Assembly: GCF_002210435.1 (NCBI RefSeq) | Contig: NZ_MZMV01000047.1 | Span: forward strand, 1-55,656 | Source: Micromonospora wenchangensis | GTDB lineage: Bacteria; Actinomycetota; Actinomycetes; Mycobacteriales; Micromonosporaceae | DNA length: 55,656 bases | Reading direction: 5' to 3' | Shown here: positions 33,416 through 41,663 of the stretch, one piece after another | How the letters are laid out: the number at the start of each line of letters is the position of its first letter | Position numbering within the stretch: position 1 is the first letter of the stretch | The notes under the pieces: generated by a model | Told to the model about the DNA's origin: nothing | The model's input: only the letters and a program-made list of their open reading frames with translations | The model's database searches: none | Made by a program: the position numbers and the translations under genes

Positions 33416-34669
33416 TCAGCTCCGCGGCTTCTCGTCACCCGGGGTCACCAGCACGAGCCGACGCCGACGGGCGAGCATCAGCAGCGCGCCGCCCGCGAGC
33501 AGCACGACGGCACCGATGCCACCGATCAGCGTGGCCTGCGCGCCGGTCACCGGCAGACCGCCGTCGCCGCCACCGGTGCCACCACCGGTGGTCGGGCTGA
33601 CGCTGGTGCTCGGGCTCGGCTGACCGCTGGTGCTCGGGCTCGGCTCCCCGGTCGGGCTCGGGCTGGGGCTCGGGCCGGTGCTCAGGTCCACGAACACGTC
33701 GAACAGCGACGTGTTGTCGCCGTCGTCGGTCTCGGTGAAGACCTTGCGCTGCGCCTTGCTGGCGACCTGCGGCTCCTCCTCCGGCGTGCCCTCGGCCTCG
33801 GTCAGCCCGGCGGCGAACAGGACGCCCGGGGTGAGCACCTTCTCGGTGACGCCCGCGCCGACCTTCACCCGTACGTCGGCGGTGTAGAACTCGCCCGGCC
33901 GCAGCACCGCGCCGGCGTCCTCGCAGTACGCCACCACGCCACCCAGGTCCTGCGTGACGCAGCTCTCCGGCAGGTCGACGAAGCTGGCCCCGTCCGGCAG
34001 GGCGATGCCGTAGAAGACGCCGGTGGCCCGGCGGCTGCCGCCGTTGTAGACCGCCCAGTCCAGCGGGGCGGTCCCGCCGGGCTTGACACCGGTCAGTCCG
34101 CTCTCGCCGGCCTCGTCGCCGTCGACCACCACGTCGGCGTAGACGTCCTGCACCCAGGTGGTCAGGTCGTAGCCGGGCTTGACGACCATGATGTCGTGGT
34201 CGACCGAGTCCGAGGTGGTGTTGGACCCGCTCACGGTCACCTTCAGCACGCCACCCTTGCCGCGCGTGTCGGTGCCGAACAGCGGGATGCCGAACTCCTC
34301 GGTGGTGCCGGCGGCGATGCCGTCGGTGGTGCCGCCCAGGTCGGACAGGGAGCAGGTGAAGGCGGTGCCGCTGATGGCGCAGCCGTCCGGCACGAGCACC
34401 CCGACCTTGTTGGGCTTCAGGCCCGCGGTCTCGACGGTGACCTTCACGTCCTTGGCGTCGACCGTGCCGCGGACGTTCTGCACGGAGAACTTGAACGGCT
34501 TGGCCTTGGCCTCCTTGACGCCCAGGGCCAGCTGGGAGCTGAGCGGGACGAGGTCGAGCTGCGCCTGGTCGGCGGCGCTGGCCGGGGCGGCCACGGTGGC
34601 CAGGCCACCGACGGCGAGCAGGGCCACGGCGCCGACGCGGGCCAGGGCCGAGCGGTGGAACAGAGTCAT
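33416..34669 (-). CDS. Cell-wall-anchored surface protein with LPVTG sorting signal
   Basis: 417 residues from ATG 34669. A signal peptide ends at ASA-A near residue 32. The mature part is beta-rich with repeated domains of about 110 residues resembling DUF11/CARDB-like surface modules (VQNVRGTVDAKDVKVTVETAGLKP, in part). A Pro/Ser/Thr-rich linker (residues ~325-365) follows, then LPVTG at 372-376, a hydrophobic helix and RRRR. This is the classical sortase sorting signal, so the protein should be linked covalently to peptidoglycan. No sortase gene lies in the window. Function unknown. Confidence 0.88.
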   Translation of the reverse strand: MTLFHRSALARVGAVALLAVGGLATVAAPASAADQAQLDLVPLSSQLALGVKEAKAKPFKFSVQNVRGTVDAKDVKVTVETAGLKPNKVGVLVPDGCAISGTAFTCSLSDLGGTTDGIAAGTTEEFGIPLFGTDTRGKGGVLKVTVSGSNTTSDSVDHDIMVVKPGYDLTTWVQDVYADVVVDGDEAGESGLTGVKPGGTAPLDWAVYNGGSRRATGVFYGIALPDGASFVDLPESCVTQDLGGVVAYCEDAGAVLRPGEFYTADVRVKVGAGVTEKVLTPGVLFAAGLTEAEGTPEEEPQVASKAQRKVFTETDDGDNTSLFDVFVDLSTGPSPSPSPTGEPSPSTSGQPSPSTSVSPTTGGGTGGGDGGLPVTGAQATLIGGIGAVVLLAGGALLMLARRRRLVLVTPGDEKPRS

Positions 34670-35159
34670 CGATCCCCCGGGGGGCTAGGGACTGCTGGGA
34701 AAGGTGTGACTGATGTGGCGAACCGAGCGGACGTTATCCGAGATCGACGTCGGTACGCCAGCCGTGACGTGCGATTTCGTCCGAGACGGGGCCGAACGGA
34801 GGAGGAGCGGGGGCGGGACGGTCACCCGTCCCGCCCCCGTTTTATATGAACGGCCCTCCCGGGCCGATGGAGGACGTACGACACTCGTCATCCGCTCGCC
34901 GCGGGCGGTGGGCGGAGGTACGTCGGGCGCACGTTAGCGGGCACCGCCGCGCCACGCCAACCCCCGCGCCGAAGCGCCGGGAGCGGGATATCCGCCCAGC
35001 GTGCCGCAGGCCGCCCCAATTGCCGCGTCTTGTGGGGGCTGGTCCCGCGCCGCCTCGGCCGAACGGCGACCACGAATATCCCCCGGGCCGACACCCGGAC
35101 CCGTTCAGCCAGTCACCACACCGGCCTGATCAGTCACCCACCGTGACGGCCGGGGTGGC
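34670..35159. other. Intergenic region between LPXTG gene and mqnC
   Basis: About 490 bases with no convincing gene on either strand. It should hold the promoter of the LPXTG gene (near 34700-34760) and the end of the mqnC transcript. The only strong structure is the hairpin at 34808-34845. The small open frames here lack ribosome-binding sites and family resemblance. Confidence 0.5.
34808..34845 (+). terminator. Strong hairpin terminator, best on the plus strand
   Basis: A perfect 14-bp G-C-rich stem (34808-34821 with 34826-34839) with a TCAC loop, followed on the plus strand by TTTTAT. This is the most classical intrinsic terminator in the window, yet no plus-strand gene precedes it. It may also end the minus-strand mqnC transcript. 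Confidence 0.75.
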
Positions 35160-36350
35160 TCAGCGGGCCTCGACGAGCGGCAGCGTACGGCCGGCGCCAC
35201 CGCCGGGCATGGCGATCGAGGAGAAGTGCGACACCACCCGGTCGTCGGTCGGGTCGTCGGCGGGGGTGTGGTGCACCGCCAGCCGGCGGTAGAGGGTGTC
35301 CCGCTGGGCGGGGATCCGGTCGGCCGACCGGATCATGCCGATCAGCTCGTGCAGGTTGGAGCGGTGCCGCGCGCCGGCCGAGGAGATGACGTTCTCCTCC
35401 AGCATGATCGAACCGAGGTCGTCGACACCCATGTGCAGCGCGAGCTGGCCGACGTCCTTGCCGGTGGTCAGCCAGGACGCCTGCAGGTGCGGCACGGTCT
35501 CGAAGAACAGCCGGGCCACCGCCACCAGGCGCAGGTACTCCAGCGTGGTGGCCTGGGTGCGACCCTTGAGGTGGTTGTTCTCCGGCTGGTACGTCCACGG
35601 GATGAACGCCCGGAACCCCCGGGTGCGGTCCTGCACGTCGCGGATCATCCGCAGGTGCTCGATCCGTTCGGCGTTGGTCTCGCCGGTGCCCATCATCATC
35701 GTGGCGGTCGACTCCAGGCCCTGCCGGTGGGCCAGTTCCATGACCTCCAGCCAGCGCGCGCCGGACTCCTTCAGCGGGGCGATCGCCCTGCGCGGCCGGT
35801 CCGGCAGCATCTCCGCCCCGGCGCCGGCGATCGAGTCCAGCCCGGCGGCCTTGATCCGGGCGATGGCCTCGTCCAGGCTGACGCCGGAGACCTTCGCCAT
35901 GTGCAGGATCTCGCTCGGCCCGATCGAGTGGATCGCGAGCTGCGGGTACGCCGTCTTGACCGAGGAGAACAGCTCCTCGTAGTACTCCACCCCGTAGTCC
36001 GGGTGGTGGCCGCCCTGGAGCATGACCTGGGTCGCGCCCAGCTCGACCGCCTCGCCGCAGCGGCGCAGGATCTCCTCGGTCGGGTGGGTCCAGCCCTCGG
36101 CGTGCCGGGGGGCCCGGTAGAAGGCGCAGAACTTGCACGCCGTCACGCAGACGTTCGTGTAGTTGATGTTGCGGTCGATCAGGTAGGTGACGATGTTGTC
36201 CGGGTAGCGCCGCCGGCGTACCGCGTCCGCCGCCTCGCCCAACGCGTGGAAGGGCGCCTCGGTGTAGAGCAGCAGCGCCTCCTCGGGCGTGATCCGCCCG
36301 CCGTCCGCGCCGCGCTGCAGGATGTCGTCGATCTCCCGGCTACTCGTCAC
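35160..36350 (-). CDS. mqnC: Cyclic dehypoxanthinyl futalosine synthase (radical SAM)
   Basis: 396 residues from GTG 36350. The radical SAM motif CVTACKFC (Cys68, Cys72, Cys75) comes early, followed by MLQGGHHPDYGVEYYEELF and HSIGPSEI, which are typical of MqnC. MqnC closes the ring of dehypoxanthine futalosine in the futalosine route to menaquinone. With MqnA elsewhere in the window, this shows that the organism uses that route. The long open frame upstream is not coding. A GGAGG 35 bases before the GTG has no in-frame start, so initiation is probably weak. Confidence 0.94.
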   Translation of the reverse strand: MTSSREIDDILQRGADGGRITPEEALLLYTEAPFHALGEAADAVRRRRYPDNIVTYLIDRNINYTNVCVTACKFCAFYRAPRHAEGWTHPTEEILRRCGEAVELGATQVMLQGGHHPDYGVEYYEELFSSVKTAYPQLAIHSIGPSEILHMAKVSGVSLDEAIARIKAAGLDSIAGAGAEMLPDRPRRAIAPLKESGARWLEVMELAHRQGLESTATMMMGTGETNAERIEHLRMIRDVQDRTRGFRAFIPWTYQPENNHLKGRTQATTLEYLRLVAVARLFFETVPHLQASWLTTGKDVGQLALHMGVDDLGSIMLEENVISSAGARHRSNLHELIGMIRSADRIPAQRDTLYRRLAVHHTPADDPTDDRVVSHFSSIAMPGGGAGRTLPLVEAR

Positions 36351-36553
36351 ACCACCGAGCGTACGCCGGACCGCCGTCCCACCCTCCGGTGGTGCGTCGA
36401 CCGTGACGCGTCCCGCACCGACACAACTCAAGATCCAATTGCGAAAAGGGAGAAGACACGCCGACGAAGATGCGCGAGACAGCAATGTGATCACGCATCC
36501 CCACCCCTCACCCGCCCAGACCCGCCGGCCGGGGCGGGACGCGGCCGACGACG

Positions 36554-37696
36554 CTATCCGTCGTAGTCGACCGTGAGGGTGTCGGTGAGAGGGCTGGACT
36601 GGCAGGTCAGCACGTACCCGGCGGCCACCTCGTCCGGCTCCAGCGCATAGTTGCGGGCCATCGTCACCTCGCCCGAGACGACCTTCGCCCGGCAGGTCGA
36701 GCAGACCCCGCCCTTGCACGCGTACGGCAGTTCGCCGCGCACCTTCAGCGCCGCGTCCAGCACCCGCTCGTCCCGGCCCATGGTGAACCGCGACGACCGG
36801 CCGTCCAGCACGATCGTCACCTCCGCGCCGCCTGTCGGCTCCCCGCTGCGGCGTACCGGCTCCGGTGGGGCGTCGACGTGGAACAGCTCGGTGTGCACCG
36901 CCGACTCGGGCAGGCCCCGGCCGGTCAGCACCGCCTTCGCGTCCAGCACGAGCTGGTACGGGCCGCAGAGGAACCACTCGGCGATGGCGTCGCCGGGCAC
37001 GATGGTGTCCAGCAGCCGGCCCAGCCGGTCGGCGTCGATCCGGCCGGAGAGCAACGGCGACTCGCCCGGCTCCCGGGAGAGCACGTGCACCAGGTGCAGC
37101 CGGGTCGGGTGACGGTCCTTCAGGTCGGCCAGCTCCTCGGCGAACATCACCGTGTTCGCCGTGCGGTTGCCGTACACCAGGGTGAAGGTGCTGGCCGGCT
37201 CGACGGTCAGGGCGGTCGCGACCAGCGCGAGCACCGGGGTGATCCCGGAACCGGCGACCACCGCGCCGTAGTGCCGCACCCGGTCCGGCGCGAACGCCGT
37301 GGTGAAGTGCCCCAGCGGGGGCAGCACCTCGACGGTGTCGCCGTGCCGCAGCGCGCCGCAGGCGTAGCTGGAGAACGCGCCGCCGGGGATCTCCCGCACC
37401 CCGATCCGCAGCCGGCCGTGCCGGGCCAGGTCGTCAGGCGTCGAGCAGATCGAGTACGACCGCCGCACGTCCGCCCCGGCCCCGGGCCCGCCGCCGGTGC
37501 CGGCCGCGTCCGACGACGCCGCCGGCAGCCGTACGGTCAGGTGCTGGCCGGCGGAGAACGCGAAGGTCTCCCGCAGCTCCTCGGGCACCGCGAAGGTGAT
37601 CGCCACGGCGTCGTCGGTGAGCCGGTCGACGGCGGCGACCGGAAGCGGGTGGAAGGCCGGCCGACGACGGACCGGGCGGGAGATCGTGACAGTCAC
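36554..37696 (-). CDS. paaE: 1,2-phenylacetyl-CoA epoxidase, reductase subunit
   Basis: 380 residues from GTG 37696, overlapping paaD. FAD domain (residues ~25-130, RRSYSICS), NAD(P)H domain (VAGSGITPVLALVATAL, GNRTANTVMFAEEL), then a C-terminal plant-type 2Fe-2S ferredoxin domain (CKGGVCSTCRAKV, VLTCQSSP). It passes electrons from NADPH to the di-iron oxygenase PaaA. Last gene of paaABCDE. The 203-base gap after it holds a less GC-rich patch (36421-36500) but no recognised promoter. Confidence 0.94.
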   Translation of the reverse strand: MTVTISRPVRRRPAFHPLPVAAVDRLTDDAVAITFAVPEELRETFAFSAGQHLTVRLPAASSDAAGTGGGPGAGADVRRSYSICSTPDDLARHGRLRIGVREIPGGAFSSYACGALRHGDTVEVLPPLGHFTTAFAPDRVRHYGAVVAGSGITPVLALVATALTVEPASTFTLVYGNRTANTVMFAEELADLKDRHPTRLHLVHVLSREPGESPLLSGRIDADRLGRLLDTIVPGDAIAEWFLCGPYQLVLDAKAVLTGRGLPESAVHTELFHVDAPPEPVRRSGEPTGGAEVTIVLDGRSSRFTMGRDERVLDAALKVRGELPYACKGGVCSTCRAKVVSGEVTMARNYALEPDEVAAGYVLTCQSSPLTDTLTVDYDG

Positions 37697-38169
37697 AGCG
37701 CCTTCAGGTGGTCGAAGGGTTCGGAGCAGGAACGGCAGCGCCAGAGCGCCTTGCATGCGGTGGAGCCGAACCGGCTGACCTGCTCGGTCTCCGGCGAACC
37801 GCAACGTGGGCAGCGCACGGCCAGGGTCACCGGCACCGCCGTGCCGTCGCCGCGCGGGCCGGGCGGGGCGATCCCGGCGGCGGCGAGCTTGGCCCGCCCG
37901 GCGGCGGAGATCCAGTCGGTGCTCCAGGCCGGGGTGTAGACGGTGCGCACCTCGGCGTCGGGATGCCCGGCGACCGTCAGGGCCCGCCGGATGTCCGTCC
38001 GGATCACGTCCATCGCCGGGCAGCCGGTGTAGGTGGGAGTGATCGTGACGACCACCCGACCGGTGGCCGGGTCCTCGTCGACCGCCCGCAGGATGCCCAG
38101 CTCGTCGATGGTGATCACCCGGATCTCCGGGTCCACCACCGCCGCGACGGCCGTCCTGGGGTCGGTCAC
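37693..38169 (-). CDS. paaD: 1,2-phenylacetyl-CoA epoxidase subunit PaaD
   Basis: 158 residues from GTG 38169. A MIP18/SufT-type domain (DPEIRVITIDELGILRAV, TPTYTGCPAMDVIRTDI) followed by a C-terminal zinc-ribbon with CPRCGS and CRSCSEPFDHLK. PaaD is thought to help mature iron sites of the epoxidase. It overlaps paaE and starts 26 bases after paaC. A longer frame upstream is cysteine-rich in an implausible way and was not used. Confidence 0.93.
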   Translation of the reverse strand: MTDPRTAVAAVVDPEIRVITIDELGILRAVDEDPATGRVVVTITPTYTGCPAMDVIRTDIRRALTVAGHPDAEVRTVYTPAWSTDWISAAGRAKLAAAGIAPPGPRGDGTAVPVTLAVRCPRCGSPETEQVSRFGSTACKALWRCRSCSEPFDHLKAL

Positions 38170-38194
38170 CGCCGCCGTCCCCGGCCCGACCCGC

Positions 38195-38920
38195 TCACCA
38201 CCGGGCCCCGGGGTGGGCGCGGTGCAGCACCTGCATCTCGGCCAGCAGGAAGGACAGGTGCTCGGTGTGTACGCCGTCACGGCCGCCGCCCGGCGTCCAG
38301 CCGGTCTCCGGCCGGGTCAGGGTGGCCTCGGCCAGCACCGGCTGCACCACGGCGTCGAAGCCGGCGCGCAGGGTGGCCGGGTCGACAGGTGCCGCCGGGT
38401 CCGCCGCGAACAGCTCGTGGTGGTACGGCCAGAGCTGGTCCAGCGCGGCCTGGGCCCGGCGGTGCGACTCGTCGGTGCCGTCGCCGAGCCGCTTCACCCA
38501 CAGCGCGGAGTGGTCCAGGTGGTAGGCGGACTCCTTGCGCGCCTTCGCGCCGATCGCGGCGAGCCGCTCGTCGGGGCAGCCGGCCAGCGCGGTGTAGAGC
38601 GGCACCTGGTAGGCCGAGAGCAGCAGCAGCTTCACCATGGTCACCGCGAAGTCGCCGTTGGGCAGCTCGACCAGCAGACAGTTGCGGAACTCCCGGTCGT
38701 CGCGCAGGTACGCCAGCGCGTCCTCGTCCCGGCCGGCGCCCTCCAGCTCCCCCGCGTACGACAGCAGCAGGCGGGCCGCGCCGAGCTGGTCGAGGGCGAT
38801 GTTGGCCAGCGCGATGTCCTCTTCCATCTCGGGCGCGCGGGTGGCCCACTCGCCGAGCCGCTGGGCGGCCACCAGCGCGTCGTCGCCGAGGGCGAGGGTG
38901 AAGTCGAAGGGGCCGTTCAC
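38195..38920 (-). CDS. paaC: 1,2-phenylacetyl-CoA epoxidase structural subunit PaaC
   Basis: 241 residues from GTG 38920, overlapping paaB by four bases. Ferritin-like fold related to PaaA but catalytically inactive; typical segments are MEEDIALANIALDQLGAARLLL, KARKESAYHLDHSALWV and a C-terminal EHLSFLLAEMQ. It forms the PaaA-PaaC heterodimer. Confidence 0.94.
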   Translation of the reverse strand: MNGPFDFTLALGDDALVAAQRLGEWATRAPEMEEDIALANIALDQLGAARLLLSYAGELEGAGRDEDALAYLRDDREFRNCLLVELPNGDFAVTMVKLLLLSAYQVPLYTALAGCPDERLAAIGAKARKESAYHLDHSALWVKRLGDGTDESHRRAQAALDQLWPYHHELFAADPAAPVDPATLRAGFDAVVQPVLAEATLTRPETGWTPGGGRDGVHTEHLSFLLAEMQVLHRAHPGARW

Positions 38921-39228
38921 AGGTGGGCCACCCCGTCCGGCACCTCGTAGAAGGTGGGGTGGCGGTAGACCTTGTCGGCGGCCGGGTCGAAGAAGGCGTC
39001 CTTCTCGTCGGGGCTGGACGCGGTGATCGCACCGGCCGGCACCACCCAGATGGAGACGCCCTCCTGCCGGCGGGTGTAGAGGTCCCGGGCGTTGCGCAGG
39101 GCCAGCTCGGCGTCGGGGGCGTGCAGGCTGCCGACGTGGGTGTGCGACAGCCCCCGTCGGGCCCGGACGAAGACCTCCCACAGCGGCGAGGTCGCCGGCG
39201 TCCGGGGCGGTTCGTTCTGCTCGCTCAC
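38917..39228 (-). CDS. paaB: 1,2-phenylacetyl-CoA epoxidase subunit PaaB
   Basis: 103 residues from GTG 39228, overlapping paaA and paaC. Matches the PaaB family: LWEVFVRARRGLSHTHVGSLHAPDAELALRNARDLYTRR (in part) and SIWVVPAGAITAS. It bridges PaaA-PaaC units in the epoxidase complex. Confidence 0.94.
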   Translation of the reverse strand: MSEQNEPPRTPATSPLWEVFVRARRGLSHTHVGSLHAPDAELALRNARDLYTRRQEGVSIWVVPAGAITASSPDEKDAFFDPAADKVYRHPTFYEVPDGVAHL

Positions 39229-40310
39229 GCGGCCACCTTCTCCCGCTGGTCGGCGGCCCGGGTCCGCCCGGCCCGCTTCGCGGCGTACGCCGTGGCGGCC
39301 TCGCGGACCCAGGCACCGTCGGCGTGGGCCCGTCGCCGGTGTTCCATCCGTTGCCGGTTGCAGGGGCCCTCACCGGAGATCACCCGCATCAGCTCGTCGT
39401 AGTCGGGCTGGGTGAAGTCGTACGCCTGCCGCTCGTCGTTCCAGCGCAGGTCGGGGTCGGGGATGCGGAGCCCGAGGACCTCCGCCTGTTGCACGCACAT
39501 GTCGACGAAGCGCTGCCGCAGCTCGTCGTTGGAGAACCGCTTGATCTTCCAGGCCATCGACTGCGCGGAGTGGGTGGAGTCACCGTCCGGCGGCCCGAAC
39601 ATCGCCAGTGACGGGTACCACCAGCGGTCGAGCGCGTCCTGCGCCATCGCCTGCTGGGCCGGGGTGCCGTGCGCCAGGGTGTGCAGGATCTCGTAGCCCT
39701 GCCGCTGGTGGAACGACTCCTCCTTGCAGACCCGGATCATCGCCCGCGCGTACGGCCCGTAGGAGCAGCGGCACAGCGGGACCTGGTTGACGATCGCCGC
39801 GCCGTCCACCAGCCAACCGATCGCGCCCACGTCGGCCCAGGTGAGGGTGGGGTAGTTGAAGATCGAGCTGTACTTCTGCCGACCGTCGAGCAGCAGTTCG
39901 ACAAGTTCGTCGCGGCTGACGCCGAGGGTCTCGGCGGCGGCGTAGAGGTAGAGGCCGTGGCCGGCCTCGTCCTGCACCTTGGCCAGCAGGATGGCCTTGC
40001 GCTTGAGCGAGGGGGCCCGGCTGATCCAGTTCCCCTCGGGCTGCATGCCGATGATCTCCGAGTGGGCGTGCTGGGCGATCTGCCGGACCAGCGTCCGACG
40101 GTAGGCGTCGGGCATCCAGTCGCGGGGTTCGATCTTCTGGTCGGCGTCGATCACGTCGGCGAAGTACGCCGCCGGGTCGGCGCCGGGCGTGGGGGAACCC
40201 TCCCGGGCGCGGGCCGCCGCCTCGCGCAGCGCCGCCTCGGCGGCCTCGACCTGACCGAGCAGGCCACCACCGGGCGCGTCCTGCTCCGGGGCGAAGTCGT
40301 TGCCATACAT
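39225..40310 (-). CDS. paaA: 1,2-phenylacetyl-CoA epoxidase catalytic subunit PaaA
   Basis: 361 residues from ATG 40310. The carboxylate-bridged di-iron ligands are visible in two E-x2-H motifs, QDEAGHGLYLYAAAE and KEESFHQRQGYEIL. It inserts one oxygen atom into phenylacetyl-CoA, the key step of aerobic phenylacetate breakdown. First gene of the paaABCDE operon, which has four-base overlaps except between paaC and paaD. The rest of the pathway (paaK, paaG, paaZ) is not in the window. The spacing of GGAGG (about 20 bases upstream) is poor, so the start may be a few codons off. Confidence 0.94.
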   Translation of the reverse strand: MYGNDFAPEQDAPGGGLLGQVEAAEAALREAAARAREGSPTPGADPAAYFADVIDADQKIEPRDWMPDAYRRTLVRQIAQHAHSEIIGMQPEGNWISRAPSLKRKAILLAKVQDEAGHGLYLYAAAETLGVSRDELVELLLDGRQKYSSIFNYPTLTWADVGAIGWLVDGAAIVNQVPLCRCSYGPYARAMIRVCKEESFHQRQGYEILHTLAHGTPAQQAMAQDALDRWWYPSLAMFGPPDGDSTHSAQSMAWKIKRFSNDELRQRFVDMCVQQAEVLGLRIPDPDLRWNDERQAYDFTQPDYDELMRVISGEGPCNRQRMEHRRRAHADGAWVREAATAYAAKRAGRTRAADQREKVAA

Positions 40311-40679
40311 TCGTCAAGTGTTACAGCTCGCCTCCAAGGACACCAGAGGGTGTAACAGGATTTGAGTAGCGGCTTCCGTTACCAGGCGGATGCGCTCGGT
40401 CGACACCAGGAGACCTGGTCGGCTATGACTTGGGTCACTGATCAAAGATGAATACCTACAAGAGGCGCAAACCGTGCCTTTATCTCGACTTACCGGCAGT
40501 TTGCCGTGCGTCGGATTCTGGCGAGTCGGCTGTCCGGACGTAGACTTCCCCGGTCACCACCGATCGGCTACCGACGATCGCCACCGAGACACAGGCCACT
40601 CCCCCGGCCTCGGCGGTCGAGCCGACACCCGCGGAAGCGGCCGGTCCCCCCGGCCCTGACATCTGGAGCTCACCCACGC
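40311..40679. other. Divergent control region of paaA and the serine hydrolase pair
   Basis: About 370 bases without a gene. It contains the inverted repeat at 40319-40357 near paaA and a relatively AT-rich patch around 40430-40490. TAGACT at 40541-40546 could be a plus-strand -10 box. No other structure seen. Confidence 0.4.
40319..40357 (-). promoter_or_regulatory. Inverted repeat upstream of paaA
   Basis: TGTTACA (40319-40325) and TGTAACA (40351-40357) form a perfect 7-bp inverted repeat with 25 bases between, starting nine bases before the paaA ATG. It could be a repressor site or promoter elements. The protein that binds is unknown. Confidence 0.35.
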
Positions 40680-41663
40680 ATGCGATCTCGCGTGATCATG
40701 GTGCTCGCCGTCATGGCGGTGCTGCTCGGCACCGGCCTGCTGGTGCCGACCGCCTACGCCAAGCTCGCCGGCGACGACCCGACCGGCGGCTCCGGCGGCG
40801 GCACGGCGGAGAAGGTGCCGACACCCGCGCCCACCGCGCCACCGGCGCCCACCCTGGCCGCCGGCACGGTCACGGTCAACTTCAAGGGCGAGTTCTTCGC
40901 CTGGGCCCTGCAGGACCGCAAGACCGGTCAGCTCTCCGGCTCGAAGAACATGACCTCGACCAGCTCCACCGAATCGATGCTCAAGGTCTGGATCGTCTCC
41001 GACTACCTGCGCGAGCTCGGCGACCAGAAACCGCCGGCAGCGATGTTGAAGAACGCGAGCCTGGCCATCCGGGACAGCAACGACGACGCCACCAACCGGA
41101 TCTACGCGAAGTCGGGCGGCTCGTACCGGGCGCTGGACAACGGCCAGCCCGGCCCGGTGCTCAAGCGGGCGATCGAAATCTGCGGCCTCAAGGACACCAA
41201 GCCCGGCAACGTCCCCGGCTACGAGGGCTGGTGGAGCTTCACCCGGATGTCCCCCCGCGACGCCGTCCGGCTCGGTGACTGCATCGCCGACGGCAAGGCC
41301 GCCGGCCCCCACTGGACCAAGTGGGTGCTCAACGAGATGGCCCAGGTCCGGGGCAGCGTGAGCAAGCAGCTCGCCCGCGCCGGCGGCGGCCGGTGGGGCA
41401 TCATCGACGGGCTGCCCGACGAGATCATCAAGCAGGGCCCGGTCTCGATGAAGAACGGCTGGACCCCCCTCAGCTACGACGGCAACTGGCACGTCAGCTG
41501 CCTCGCCGTCACCGACAAGTGGAGCCTCGCCGTGATGATGCGCTACCCGGTCCGCCAGCAGTTGACCTACGGTGCCAAGGTGTGCGCCAGCGTCGCCACC
41601 CAACTGGTCTCCCCGCAGCCCGGCGCCGCGCTCAAGGTGCCGCAGCCGCTCGGGAAGCTCTGA
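40680..41663 (+). CDS. Secreted serine hydrolase, beta-lactamase fold
   Basis: 327 residues from ATG 40680, with GGAG about 12 bases upstream. A signal peptide or anchor (residues ~5-27) is followed by a Pro/Thr linker and a domain related to class A beta-lactamases. S-M-L-K (Ser99-Lys102) fits the SxxK motif, SND (133-135) replaces the usual SDN, and VSMKNGW resembles the KTG strand. It may bind or process cell-wall peptides. TGATG joins it to a second, similar gene, so the two are co-translated paralogs. No resistance gene context. Confidence 0.8.
   Translation: MRSRVIMVLAVMAVLLGTGLLVPTAYAKLAGDDPTGGSGGGTAEKVPTPAPTAPPAPTLAAGTVTVNFKGEFFAWALQDRKTGQLSGSKNMTSTSSTESMLKVWIVSDYLRELGDQKPPAAMLKNASLAIRDSNDDATNRIYAKSGGSYRALDNGQPGPVLKRAIEICGLKDTKPGNVPGYEGWWSFTRMSPRDAVRLGDCIADGKAAGPHWTKWVLNEMAQVRGSVSKQLARAGGGRWGIIDGLPDEIIKQGPVSMKNGWTPLSYDGNWHVSCLAVTDKWSLAVMMRYPVRQQLTYGAKVCASVATQLVSPQPGAALKVPQPLGKL

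Noticed and set aside
35160..36977. A 605-codon frame suggesting a fusion upstream of mqnC
   Set aside because: The first ~200 codons run antisense-like through paaE and the intergenic gap without coding character.
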